Below, in pieces: positions 15,989 to 23,833 of a stretch of 64,000 nucleotides of DNA; the stretch's first letter is position 1; each line of letters opens with the position of its first letter. Source of the DNA: CAZQFV01 sp964592645. GTDB taxonomy: Bacteria; Chloroflexota; Chloroflexia; DTKN01. The translations under genes and the position numbers were made by a program. Under the pieces are notes generated by a model that saw only the letters and a program-made list of their open reading frames with translations, searched no databases and was not told the DNA's origin. The stretch spans positions 37,558 to 101,557 of the forward strand of contig CAZQFV010000013.1 in assembly GCA_964592645.1 (NCBI GenBank), in the 5' to 3' direction.

Positions 15989-16645
15989 TTGAGGCATCCA
16001 AGCGCGCAAGCACCCCAAAAACCTGTGCTGATCCTGGCCTCCAACTCCCCCCGCCGGCAGGAGCTCCTGGCAGTGCTGGGGCTGCCCTTTGCCGTGCGCG
16101 TCGCCGCCGTGGACGAATCGCCGGCCCCCCACGAAACCCCGGCGGCGATGGTCTTGCGCCTGGCCCGCGAAAAGGCCCGCGCCACAACGCTGGCCGCCGA
16201 TGAATTGCTGATCGCCGCCGACACTACCGTCGATCTGGACGGCCAGGCCCTGGGCAAGCCGGCCGACCAAGACGAAGCCCGGCGTATGCTCGAGGCCCTG
16301 CGCGGCCGGATGCACGCCGTGCACACCGGGCTGGCCTTGCGCTCGCCCCACGCGCTGCGCGGCCTCCTGGCCTCGACCACCGTGGTCATGCGCCCCTACA
16401 GCTCCACCGAACTGTCCGACTACCTGGCCTCGGGCAGCCCCATGGACAAGGCCGGCGCCTATGGCATCCAAGACGAGCCCTTCTGCCCGGCGCAAGAGAT
16501 CGCCGGCTGCTACCTCAACGTGATGGGGCTGCCCCTTTGCCACCTCGCCCGCGCCCTGCTCGACGAGGGCGTGGAGCTGCCGGCCCTTCCGCCGCCCTAC
16601 TGCCGGCGCCTGCTCGGACATCCTTGCCCGGCGGCGCTCTTTTGA
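15989..16645 (+). CDS. maf: Maf-like nucleotide pyrophosphatase
   Basis: This 218-residue protein belongs to the Maf/HAM1-related family that hydrolyses non-canonical or modified nucleoside triphosphates. It carries the opening LILASNSPRRQELL, the catalytic-region VLRLAREKA, ELLIAADTTVDLDGQALGKPAD, and SPMDKAGAYGIQD. The start is taken at a TTG at 15989 because GAGGCGG precedes it at three bases; a GTG at 16025 has no Shine-Dalgarno sequence. The nucleotide specificity is not decidable. It is the first gene of a run with a phosphofructokinase and a secreted protein. Confidence 0.9.
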   Translation: MRHPSAQAPQKPVLILASNSPRRQELLAVLGLPFAVRVAAVDESPAPHETPAAMVLRLAREKARATTLAADELLIAADTTVDLDGQALGKPADQDEARRMLEALRGRMHAVHTGLALRSPHALRGLLASTTVVMRPYSSTELSDYLASGSPMDKAGAYGIQDEPFCPAQEIAGCYLNVMGLPLCHLARALLDEGVELPALPPPYCRRLLGHPCPAALF

Positions 16646-16686
16646 TATGGCCTTGGCCCCGTCCAGGCCACTGAAGGAGGTAAAAG

Positions 16687-17799
16687 ATGTCCTTGAACGC
16701 TCAGATCCGACGGATCGCCATCTGCACAGGCGGCGGCGACGCCCCAGGGCTGAACGCCGTCATCCGCGCCACGACGCTGGCCGCCTTGAACCGCGGCTGG
16801 GAATGCTACGGCATCCGCGACGGCTTCAACGGCCTGTTGATGCCGGAGAAGTATGTCGAAGGCGGCCTGGTGCCCCTGACCCGCGATCGGGTGCGCGGCA
16901 TCACCCACCTGGGCGGCACGATCCTGGGCACGACCAACCGCGGCAACCCTCTGGCCTTTCCCATCCAGTTGCCCAACGGCCAGGTGGAAGAGATCGACCG
17001 CTCCGACGAGCTGATCCGGGCCTTTGCCCTACACGAGATCGATGCTTTGGTCTCGGTCGGCGGCGACGGCTCGATGGCCATCGCCCACGCCCTGGCGCAA
17101 AAGGGGCTCTGCGTCGTGGGCGTGCCCAAGACGATCGACAACGACCTGGATCAGACGGTGCTCACCTTTGGTTTCAACACCGCCGTCGCCTTTGCCACCG
17201 AGTGCCTGGACCGGCTGCACTCCACCGCCGCCTCGCACCGCCGCATCATCGTCGTCGAGGTGATGGGGCGCTACGCCGGCTGGATCGCCCTGGAGAGCGG
17301 CGTCTCCGGTTCGGGCGATGTCATCCTCATCCCGGAGATCCCCTACGACATCGAGAAAGTGGCGGCCAAGATCCGCGAGCGCGACCGCATGGGCCGTAGC
17401 TTCTCCATCGTCGTCGTGGCCGAGGGAGCTGCGCCCAAAGGGGGCACCGTCTCCGTCCTGGAGAAGGAAGTGGGGCGGGCCGAACGGCTGGGCGGGATCG
17501 GCGAAAAGGTGGCCGAAGAGCTGCGGCAACTGACCAACAAGGAGACGCGCCTGGTGGTGCTGGGGCACCTGTTGCGTGGCGGCTCGCCCACCTCGTTCGA
17601 TCGGCTGATCGCCCTGCGCTTCGGCGCCGCCGCCGTGCGCGCCCTAGCCGAGGGCCAGCGCGGTATTATGGTGGCCCTGAATCCGCCCACGGTCAAGTAC
17701 GTGCCGTTGGAAGAAGCCACGCGGCGCATGAAGACCGTGCCCCTGGACTCGGACACCGTGCTGACCGCGCGGGACCTGGGCATCTGTTTCGGAGACTAA
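16687..17799 (+). CDS. pfkA: 6-phosphofructokinase, PfkA family
   Basis: This 370-residue enzyme phosphorylates fructose 6-phosphate in glycolysis. Landmarks are ICTGGGDAPGLNAV, LGTTNRGNP, GGDGS (residues 125-129), PKTIDNDL (Lys148), MGRYAGWIAL and GGSPTSFDR. The Gly in GGDGS is typical of ATP-using enzymes, whereas the Lys in PKTIDND is typical of PPi-using ones. This Gly/Lys combination occurs in the mixed clade that includes actinobacterial ATP-PFKs, so ATP use is likely but not certain. An ideal GAAGGAGGT site precedes the ATG. Confidence 0.93.
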   Translation: MSLNAQIRRIAICTGGGDAPGLNAVIRATTLAALNRGWECYGIRDGFNGLLMPEKYVEGGLVPLTRDRVRGITHLGGTILGTTNRGNPLAFPIQLPNGQVEEIDRSDELIRAFALHEIDALVSVGGDGSMAIAHALAQKGLCVVGVPKTIDNDLDQTVLTFGFNTAVAFATECLDRLHSTAASHRRIIVVEVMGRYAGWIALESGVSGSGDVILIPEIPYDIEKVAAKIRERDRMGRSFSIVVVAEGAAPKGGTVSVLEKEVGRAERLGGIGEKVAEELRQLTNKETRLVVLGHLLRGGSPTSFDRLIALRFGAAAVRALAEGQRGIMVALNPPTVKYVPLEEATRRMKTVPLDSDTVLTARDLGICFGD

Positions 17800-17810
17800 A
17801 GGAGAAACCC

Positions 17811-19985
17811 ATGGGCAAACCCAAGTGGCTGCACACCGCGCTGCTGTTCCTGATCTTCCCGGCGCTCCTGCTCGGCGGAACCGGCGGCCGCGGCGGTGTG
17901 CCGCGGGCCGCGGCCTGGCAGGTGGAGACCGCTTTCACCACCCCCTACAACATCTCCAACTCCCCGGACTATACCACGACGCAGCACCCCCGCGCCGCGA
18001 TCGACCCCACCGCCTACCTGCACGTCACCTGGATGGAGGGCAACGACGGGGCCTACGGGCCGGCCTATGTCCGCGGCCAACACCAAAACTGGCCGGCCTG
18101 GGAGTGGGCCGCCCCGGCGAACAACCAGGGCTACACCAACCCGGCCATCGCCCGCGACGGCGCCGGCACCGTCCACCTGGTCTGGGCCTCCTCCGGCAGC
18201 GGCAAGCCGCCCTACGATATCTGGTACGCCTCCAAGCCGGCCGGTGGCTCCTGGTCCACCCCCATCAACCTCTCCAACGACGGCGATAACACCGTCTACC
18301 CGGACATCGCCGTCGACAGCCTGGGCAACATCTGGGTGGTCTGGCAGGTCACCTACGGCAACGGCGACACCGACGTGAACGGGCGCTACAAGCCGGACGG
18401 CGGCCCCTGGGGAGCCGTCGTCCAGATCGGCTACTCCGGCGCCCAAGACCAGAACCCCCGCATCGCCATCGACGGCGCCAACACGCCCCATGTCGTCTGG
18501 CGCAACAGCAGCATTGACGGCAACTGGGAGATCCTCTACTCCAAGTACGTGAGCGGACACTGGACCGGCGCCGCCAACATCTCGGCGACCTCCACCCATT
18601 CCCACTTCCCATCCATCGCCGCCTCCGGCAACAATGTCTATGTCGCCTGGGAGGATGAGATCAACGGGCCGGACGGTTTCGAGATCCTCGTCCGCCGCTG
18701 GGACGGCGCCCAGTGGCTGCCCTGGAAGCAGGCTTCCCTCACCTCCAAGGCGCTCTACCCGTCCGTGGCCGCCGACGGCAGCACCGTCTACGCCGTCTGG
18801 CAGGACTATCGCGGAGGGGGACGGGAAGAAATCTATTTCTCCCATTCCACCGATGCCGGCAACACCTGGCTGGGCGACGAGAACGTATCGCGCAACTCGA
18901 CCGCCTCCTACTTCCCCGACATCGTCGCCCAGGCCGGCGGCGTATCGCACATCTTTTGGGAGGACATCGCTCCGGGACAGTTGGACATCTTCTACAGCCG
19001 GGGCGGCGGCGACGTGCCGCCGCCCGCGCCGCCGACGGGGTCGGTGACCATCCTGGCCCACGACCCGCCGGGCGACACCGACTTCTCCCGCCTCTTGACC
19101 ACCACCCTCTACCTGCCGGCCTCCTCGCCGGCCGGCACCCCCATCACCCAGATGCGCATCTGCAACGTCGGGAGCTGCTCCCCGCTCCCGGAGTGGACCG
19201 CCTATACCCTCTGGAACGACTCCTGGCGGCTGCTGGACTCGGGCCACGGCTGCGAGTACAAGTGGGTCAACGCCTGGTTCAAGGACGGCAACGGCCTGGA
19301 GTCGATCACCGCCACCGACTATATCCGCTACGATAGCTACCTGACCGCCAGCATGGCCCTCAACGACGGCTGCGCCTATACCAACCGCCTGACGGTGACG
19401 GTGGCTTCGACGGACCTGGACATCCTGCAGCCGGACTGCAGCGGCCTGCGGAGCATGCGCCTGAGCCAGGACGGGGCCACCTACACCGATTGGTTCACCT
19501 TCACGCCCAGCGTGGAGTATGTGCTGAACGCCGGCGGCCCGGCGGCGCGCACCGTCTACACCCAGTACAGGGACCGGGCCGGCAATGTCGGCACCTTCTC
19601 CGACCAGGTGGCGCTGGACACGACGCCGCCCTACAGCGGCAGCGCGCCGACCCTGCCCGTCTCGACGACCAACCTGGTCATCACCGTCAGCGGCCTGTTG
19701 GCCTACGACGACGGGGCGGGGGTGGCCCGCGCCTGGCTGTCCAAGGGGCCGGCCGGCCCCTGGTGCCCCCTAACCTACGCCCCGCCGCCCCACGACTACC
19801 GCTGGAGCCTGGCCTGCGGCGGGCCGCCGCCCACCGGCCCGGTGACCCTGACTATCTATGTCAAGTACGAGGACGCCGCCGGCTGCGGGGGCTATCCGGG
19901 GAACTTTTCCCCCGTCTATTCGAGCACACTCCGCTTCGAGGGGGTTGTCTACAGCGCGTACCTGCCGCTGGTGGAACGCCGTTAG
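17811..19985 (+). CDS. Secreted beta-propeller (sialidase-like fold) protein with LPLV-type C-terminal tail
   Basis: This 724-residue protein has a signal peptide (about residues 1-35). From residue 50 to about 395 there are repeated blades of the form PxIAxDxxGxxHVVW or YVAWED (for example NPAIARDGAGTVHLVW and FPSIAASGNNVYVAWED), typical of BNR/sialidase-like six-bladed propellers. The Asp-box catalytic residues of true sialidases are not evident, so this is probably a binding or adhesion module. Ig-like or immunoglobulin-type beta regions follow, with paired Cys. The last residues are VYSAYLPLVERR, closely matching the end of the glycoside hydrolase at 46818. It is 11 bases after pfkA, an odd operon partner. 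Confidence 0.8.
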   Translation: MGKPKWLHTALLFLIFPALLLGGTGGRGGVPRAAAWQVETAFTTPYNISNSPDYTTTQHPRAAIDPTAYLHVTWMEGNDGAYGPAYVRGQHQNWPAWEWAAPANNQGYTNPAIARDGAGTVHLVWASSGSGKPPYDIWYASKPAGGSWSTPINLSNDGDNTVYPDIAVDSLGNIWVVWQVTYGNGDTDVNGRYKPDGGPWGAVVQIGYSGAQDQNPRIAIDGANTPHVVWRNSSIDGNWEILYSKYVSGHWTGAANISATSTHSHFPSIAASGNNVYVAWEDEINGPDGFEILVRRWDGAQWLPWKQASLTSKALYPSVAADGSTVYAVWQDYRGGGREEIYFSHSTDAGNTWLGDENVSRNSTASYFPDIVAQAGGVSHIFWEDIAPGQLDIFYSRGGGDVPPPAPPTGSVTILAHDPPGDTDFSRLLTTTLYLPASSPAGTPITQMRICNVGSCSPLPEWTAYTLWNDSWRLLDSGHGCEYKWVNAWFKDGNGLESITATDYIRYDSYLTASMALNDGCAYTNRLTVTVASTDLDILQPDCSGLRSMRLSQDGATYTDWFTFTPSVEYVLNAGGPAARTVYTQYRDRAGNVGTFSDQVALDTTPPYSGSAPTLPVSTTNLVITVSGLLAYDDGAGVARAWLSKGPAGPWCPLTYAPPPHDYRWSLACGGPPPTGPVTLTIYVKYEDAAGCGGYPGNFSPVYSSTLRFEGVVYSAYLPLVERR

Positions 19986-19997
19986 CGGCCGGAAAGG

Positions 19998-20411
19998 CTA
20001 CGCCGGGGCCGGCGGCTCTGTATCGCAAGAGGGCCTGCCGGCCCCGGCCGGTTCGCCCGGCTCCGCCGCGCCGGGCACCTTCTGGGCCATCGCTGCTTCC
20101 ACCTCCAGCGCCACTGCCCCCAGCGCCTCCTTCTCCGGCGGATAGATGGCCCGGATGGCCGCCAGGAGGTCATCAGCGGGAGTGTCCGGGGCGATGGCCG
20201 CAGGGTCCTCGTGTTCCAGCATCCGGGCAAAGTCGGCATAGCGCCCGATGCGCCGGATGCGCACGCGGTGCCGGCCGTTCAAAAGCAAGACATCGCCCAC
20301 CTCCAGGCGGGCGATGTTGCTGTAGGCCACGCGCACTTCCACGGTCTTGCGGCCGGCCAGGATCTGGCCCAGATAGGGCTCCCGCACCCAGAGGACCTTT
20401 TCGCGCGGCAT
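19998..20411 (-). CDS. ASCH/PUA-like domain protein
   Basis: This 137-residue protein has the ASCH pattern: LWVREPYLGQILAGRKTVEVRV followed by LEVGDVLLLNGRHRVRIRRIGRY, a fold related to PUA domains that bind RNA or modified nucleotides. The family includes proteins acting on tRNA-derived or cytidine substrates, but the role here is unknown. It starts 13 bases after the proS stop, so it is in the same transcript as prolyl-tRNA synthetase, which makes a tRNA-linked role plausible. The C-terminal tail after about residue 105 is low-complexity. Confidence 0.8.
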   Translation of the reverse strand: MPREKVLWVREPYLGQILAGRKTVEVRVAYSNIARLEVGDVLLLNGRHRVRIRRIGRYADFARMLEHEDPAAIAPDTPADDLLAAIRAIYPPEKEALGAVALEVEAAMAQKVPGAAEPGEPAGAGRPSCDTEPPAPA

Positions 20412-20424
20412 TGGGGCCCCGCCC

Positions 20425-21849
20425 TCAGTACGCCCGCGCGAAGACGGCCTGCTCGGTGGCCTCTCCCCCGCAGACGATGCACCGCCCCGTGCCGCCCGGC
20501 TGCTGCAGCGGGATACAGCGCGTAGTGGCCTTGGTCTCCTTGATCTTGTCCTCGCAGGCGATAGACCCGCACCACCAGGCCCAGGCAAAGCCGCGCTCCA
20601 CCGCCTCCGCCAGCTCGGCGTAGCTCTGCGGGTAGGCGGTGTGTTCCTGGCGGAAACGCACGGCCCGCTCGAAGAGCGCCCGCTGGATCGCGTCCAGCAG
20701 CGCCGGGACGCGCTCCCCCAGGCCGGCCAGCGGCAGCGCCTGCTTCTTCTCCGGGGCCGGGTCGCGCCGGACCAGCATCACCTGGCCGGCCGCCACGTCG
20801 CGCGGGCCGATCTCCACCCGCAGCGGCACGCCGCGCATCTCCCAGTCGTTGAACTTCCACCCCGGAGTCACCCCGGCGCGGTCGTCCAGGCGCACGCGCA
20901 GCCCCGGCAGGCTATCCTGCGCCCGCCGGGCGGCGTCCAGCACCGCGCCGCGCTCCTCCTCGCTCCTCCAGATCGGCACGATCACCACCTGCACCGGGGC
21001 GATCCGCGGCGGCATGATCAGCCCCTGGTCGTCGCCGTGTACCATGACGATGGCCCCCACGATGCGCGTGCTCACGCCCCAACTGGTCTGCCAGACATAC
21101 TCCTGCTCGTTCCTCTCGTTCAGGAACTGGGTGCCAAAGACCCGCGCAAAGTTCTGCCCCAGAAAGTGCGAGGTGCCGGACTGCAGGGCCCAGCCGTTGC
21201 CCATCATCGCCTCGATGGTATAACTGTTCACCCCACCGGCGAACTTTTCCGATTCGCTCTTGCGCCCGCAGATCACCGGCACGGCGGCGTCGCTCTCCGC
21301 AAAGTCGCGGTAGACCTCCAACATGCGCAGGGTCTCCTCCTCGGCCTCCTGCTTCGTCGCATGGGCCGTGTGCCCTTCCTGCCAGAGGAACTCGGTGGTG
21401 CGCAAGAAGAGGCGCGTGCGCATCTCCCAGCGCACCACGTTGGCCCACTGGTTGATCAGGATCGGCAGGTCGCGGTAGGAGCGGATCCACTTGGCGAACA
21501 TGGCGTTGATGATCGTCTCCGAGGTCGGGCGAACGACTAGCGGCTCCTCCAACTGCTCGCCGCCGCCGTGGGTGACGATAGCTAGCTGCGGCGAGAACCC
21601 CTCGACATGCTCCTTCTCCTTCTGAATGAAGCTCAGCGGGATAAAGAGCGGGAAGTAGGCGTTCTGGTGGCCGGTGGCCTTGAAGCGCCGGTCCAGCCCC
21701 GCCTGCACATTCTCCCACAGCGCATAGCCGTAAGGGCGGATCACCATGCAGCCGCGCACCGGGGCGTAATCCGCCAGCTCGGCCATCTGCACCACGTCGG
21801 TGTACCACTTGGCATAGTCCTCGCTCCGTGGGGTCACTTTCTGGGCCAT
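20425..21849 (-). CDS. proS: Prolyl-tRNA synthetase, archaeal/eukaryotic-type short form
   Basis: This 474-residue class II synthetase charges tRNA-Pro. The length and sequence fit the short (type 3) ProRS that lacks the bacterial editing insertion: RGCMVIRPYGYALWE, VVRPTSETIINAMFAKWI, LRTTEFLWQEGHTAHAT, then the anticodon-binding domain (PVQVVIVPIWR onward) and a C-terminal zinc-binding-like domain (WCGSIACEDKIKE, CIVCGG). The RBS GAGGAGG precedes the ATG. It lies downstream of tdk with a 100-base gap of repetitive GAGAGC sequence. Confidence 0.97.
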   Translation of the reverse strand: MAQKVTPRSEDYAKWYTDVVQMAELADYAPVRGCMVIRPYGYALWENVQAGLDRRFKATGHQNAYFPLFIPLSFIQKEKEHVEGFSPQLAIVTHGGGEQLEEPLVVRPTSETIINAMFAKWIRSYRDLPILINQWANVVRWEMRTRLFLRTTEFLWQEGHTAHATKQEAEEETLRMLEVYRDFAESDAAVPVICGRKSESEKFAGGVNSYTIEAMMGNGWALQSGTSHFLGQNFARVFGTQFLNERNEQEYVWQTSWGVSTRIVGAIVMVHGDDQGLIMPPRIAPVQVVIVPIWRSEEERGAVLDAARRAQDSLPGLRVRLDDRAGVTPGWKFNDWEMRGVPLRVEIGPRDVAAGQVMLVRRDPAPEKKQALPLAGLGERVPALLDAIQRALFERAVRFRQEHTAYPQSYAELAEAVERGFAWAWWCGSIACEDKIKETKATTRCIPLQQPGGTGRCIVCGGEATEQAVFARAY

Positions 21850-21949
21850 GGGGCATCCTCCTCAATGGATCGGCTATGGATAGCGTTCGGCGTTCGGCGT
21901 ACAGCTCTCCGCTCTCTGCTCTCTGCTCTCCAATCTCCGCCCCCATCCC

Positions 21950-22534
21950 CTACGCAGGTGTGCCCGGGACGACATGGCAGTGCCGGCAGCGGGCCTCGTA
22001 GGTCTCGGCCGCGCCGACCAGGATAACCGGGTCGTCGTAGGAAGCCGGCCGGCCGTCGATCAGGCGCTGGGTGCGGCTGGCCGGGGCCCCGCAGCGCACG
22101 CAGATGGCCTGCAGCTTGGTCACGACCTCGGCGCGGGCCAGCAGTGCGGGCATCGCGCCAAAGGGCTGGCCGCGAAAGTCCATGTCCAGCCCGGCCACGA
22201 TCACCCGCACCCCGCGGTCGGCCAGCGTCTCGCACAGCTCGACTATGGCGCTGTCCAGGAACTGGGCCTCGTCGATGGCCACTACTTCGGTGTCCGGATC
22301 GATGCGCTCGGTAATCTGCGCGCAGTCGTCCACCGGCACGGCCACCGCCCGCAGGCCGTTGTGCGAGGCCAAGTGCTCGGCCGTGTAGCGGGCGTCGATG
22401 GCCGGCTTGAACACCTGCACCTTCTTGCGGGCAATCTCCGCCCGGCGCACCCGCCGGATCAGTTCCTCCGTCTTGCCGCTGAACATCCCGCCGCAGATCA
22501 CCTCGATCTGTCCCTGGTGCGCGTCCCCACTCAT
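21950..22534 (-). CDS. tdk: Thymidine kinase (type II, zinc-binding)
   Basis: This 194-residue enzyme phosphorylates thymidine in the salvage pathway. It has the P-loop CGGMFSGKTEEL, the acidic AIDEAQFLD, GLDMDFRGQPFG, and two Cys pairs (CVRC and CRHC) that bind structural zinc. The start at 22534 has AAAGGAGC upstream. It follows the ribosomal protein genes L21-L27-L31 with a likely terminator hairpin between. Confidence 0.95.
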   Translation of the reverse strand: MSGDAHQGQIEVICGGMFSGKTEELIRRVRRAEIARKKVQVFKPAIDARYTAEHLASHNGLRAVAVPVDDCAQITERIDPDTEVVAIDEAQFLDSAIVELCETLADRGVRVIVAGLDMDFRGQPFGAMPALLARAEVVTKLQAICVRCGAPASRTQRLIDGRPASYDDPVILVGAAETYEARCRHCHVVPGTPA

Positions 22535-22578
22535 CGGCTGCTCCTTTCGCCAGCTCGCCATCTCTAAAGAAAAGGAGA

Positions 22579-22599
22579 AGGCTCGGCGACGAGGAGCCT
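22579..22599 (-). terminator. Possible intrinsic terminator after rpmE
   Basis: On the minus strand AGGCTC and GAGCCT form a short stem, followed by a T-rich stretch TCTCCTTTTCTTT. It would end the ribosomal-protein transcript before tdk, or attenuate it. Confidence 0.45.
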
Positions 22600-22634
22600 C
22601 CTCCTTATGGACAAGCAAACGGACCCGGAGGCGG

Positions 22635-22967
22635 CTACTCGGCCTCCTCCGTAGGTTCGGCGGTCTCCCCGGCCACGCCGGTATCTTCCGGGACCTCGAT
22701 CAGGATACGGGCCCGCCGGCGCTCCGCCTTGGCCTGGCGGCGCGTCTCGTGCTGCTGGGCCAGGCGCTGGCTGACCTCGACCCGCTGCATAAAGCGCTCC
22801 ACCTGGCCGGCCGAGTCCACGATGCGCTGCTCGCCCGTGTAGAACGGATGGCACTTGGAGCAGACGTCCGTCTTCAGGACCGGGCGCGTGGACCGCGTCT
22901 TCCAACTGTTGCCGCAGGCGCAGGTCACCGTGCACTCGACATACTCGGGATGGATCTTGGGCTTCAA
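22635..22967 (-). CDS. rpmE: 50S ribosomal protein L31 (bL31), zinc-binding form
   Basis: This 110-residue protein is the C+ type of bL31. Cys16, Cys18, Cys36 and Cys39 form the zinc site in TCACGNSW and DVCSKCHPFYTG. The usual length is about 70 residues; here an extra acidic and basic tail (about residues 70-110, with ETAEPTEEAE at the end) is attached. The gene follows L27 by 15 bases. Confidence 0.95.
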   Translation of the reverse strand: MKPKIHPEYVECTVTCACGNSWKTRSTRPVLKTDVCSKCHPFYTGEQRIVDSAGQVERFMQRVEVSQRLAQQHETRRQAKAERRRARILIEVPEDTGVAGETAEPTEEAE

Positions 22968-22982
22968 CGGTGCCTCCTCCGG

Positions 22983-23240
22983 CTATGCTTCCGGGTACAC
23001 GCTGACGCGCTTCTGGTCCGCCGAGTGCTGCTCGAAGCGAACAAAGCCGTCGATCAACGAAAAGATGGTATGGTCGCGGCCCAGCCCCACATTCGTGCCC
23101 GGCTTGATCTTGGTCCCGCGCTGCCGCAGGATGATCGTCCCGGCCAGGACGTACTGGCCGCCGTAACGCTTGATCCCCAGCCGTTTGGAATGGCTGTCGC
23201 GCCCGTTGCGCGTGCTGCCTACACCTTTCTTGTGGGCCAT
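22983..23240 (-). CDS. rpmA: 50S ribosomal protein L27 (bL27)
   Basis: This 85-residue protein carries the bL27 N-terminus AHKKGVGSTRNGRDS, which reaches the peptidyl-transferase centre, and GIKRYGGQYVLAGTIILRQRG. It begins directly at MAHKK, so no N-terminal processing extension is present. It lies between L21 and L31. Confidence 0.97.
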   Translation of the reverse strand: MAHKKGVGSTRNGRDSHSKRLGIKRYGGQYVLAGTIILRQRGTKIKPGTNVGLGRDHTIFSLIDGFVRFEQHSADQKRVSVYPEA

Positions 23241-23255
23241 CGTACCTCCTTGCGG

Positions 23256-23567
23256 CTACCCCTCGATCGCCTCGATGAGCAGGCGGGTGAGCTCCTGGCG
23301 GTGCCCGCTGAGGCGGCGATAGCGCTTCTTGCTCTTGTACTTGAAGACGTCGATCTTCGGACCGCGGTCGTGGGCCAACACGGTGGCCCGCACCCGGGCC
23401 CCGGCGACCACCGGCGAACCCAGGCGGACGTTGTCCTCGGACGAGACCATCAACACCTCGCCCAGGTCGATCTCCTGGCCGACCTCAAAGGGCAGCCGCT
23501 CCACCTCGACCGTCTGGCCCGGCTCGACCCTGTACTGTTTTCCCCCGGTGCGGACAATGGCAAACAC
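23256..23567 (-). CDS. rplU: 50S ribosomal protein L21 (bL21)
   Basis: This 103-residue protein has the bL21 opening FAIVRTGGKQYRVEPGQTVEVERL and the C-terminal KYKSKKRYRRLSGHRQELTRLLI. A GTG at 23567 is chosen because AAGGAG lies eight bases upstream; the longer frame from 23639 has no support. It leads the L21-L27-L31 transcript. Confidence 0.96.
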   Translation of the reverse strand: MFAIVRTGGKQYRVEPGQTVEVERLPFEVGQEIDLGEVLMVSSEDNVRLGSPVVAGARVRATVLAHDRGPKIDVFKYKSKKRYRRLSGHRQELTRLLIEAIEG

Positions 23568-23610
23568 GTTGGTGCTCCTTGTCAACTCAGTCTCAATTAC
23601 GCAAGGGGTT

Positions 23611-23639
23611 ATGATAACAGAAAAGGGGGCATTTGTCAA
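23611..23639 (-). promoter_or_regulatory. Promoter of rplU
   Basis: TTGACA (23634-23639), 17-base spacer, TATCAT (23611-23616), 44 bases before the start codon. Confidence 0.7.
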
Positions 23640-23642
23640 ATT

Positions 23643-23672
23643 GCCATCCCCCCGGAAAACCCGGGGGATGGC
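23643..23672. other. GC-rich hairpin between divergent promoters
   Basis: GCCATCCCCC (23643-23652) and GGGGGATGGC (23663-23672) are perfect complements around a short loop. It lies between the rplU promoter and the promoter of the receiver gene. Without a T-run it is not a typical terminator. Confidence 0.5.
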
Positions 23673-23696
23673 CCCCTTGACGATAGGTGTTCAGAG

Positions 23697-23725
23697 TTGC
23701 GGGCGCGGGGTTCCTGTGCTATGAT
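23697..23725 (+). promoter_or_regulatory. Putative promoter of the receiver/GGDEF-like gene
   Basis: TTGCGG (23697-23702), 17-base spacer, TATGAT (23720-23725). The predicted leader then contains the dispersed repeat at 23748. Confidence 0.5.
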
Positions 23726-23747
23726 GCGGCCAGCATCGGTCGGAGGA

Positions 23748-23812
23748 TATTGATCTCGGCAGAACCCTGAAGTCGGCGCACGCGGATTTCGGCTTCAAGG
23801 TAGTATAGCGAG
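23748..23812. repeat. Dispersed 65-bp repeat, copy A
   Basis: This stretch aligns with 46742-46806 in the same orientation without gaps, with seven mismatches in 65 by eye. It begins TATTGATCTCGGCAGA and ends near AGTATAGC. It lies in the leader of the receiver/GGDEF-like gene. The minus strand of this copy could encode part of a peptide (LYYLEAEIRVRRLQG), but the other copy has a stop in that frame. Confidence 0.85.
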
Positions 23813-23833
23813 GCATACAGGAGTCGGTAGGTC

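Noticed and set aside
21901..21935. Short GAGAGC-type repeat upstream of proS
   Set aside because: It is low-complexity, with no hairpin, ORF or known element.
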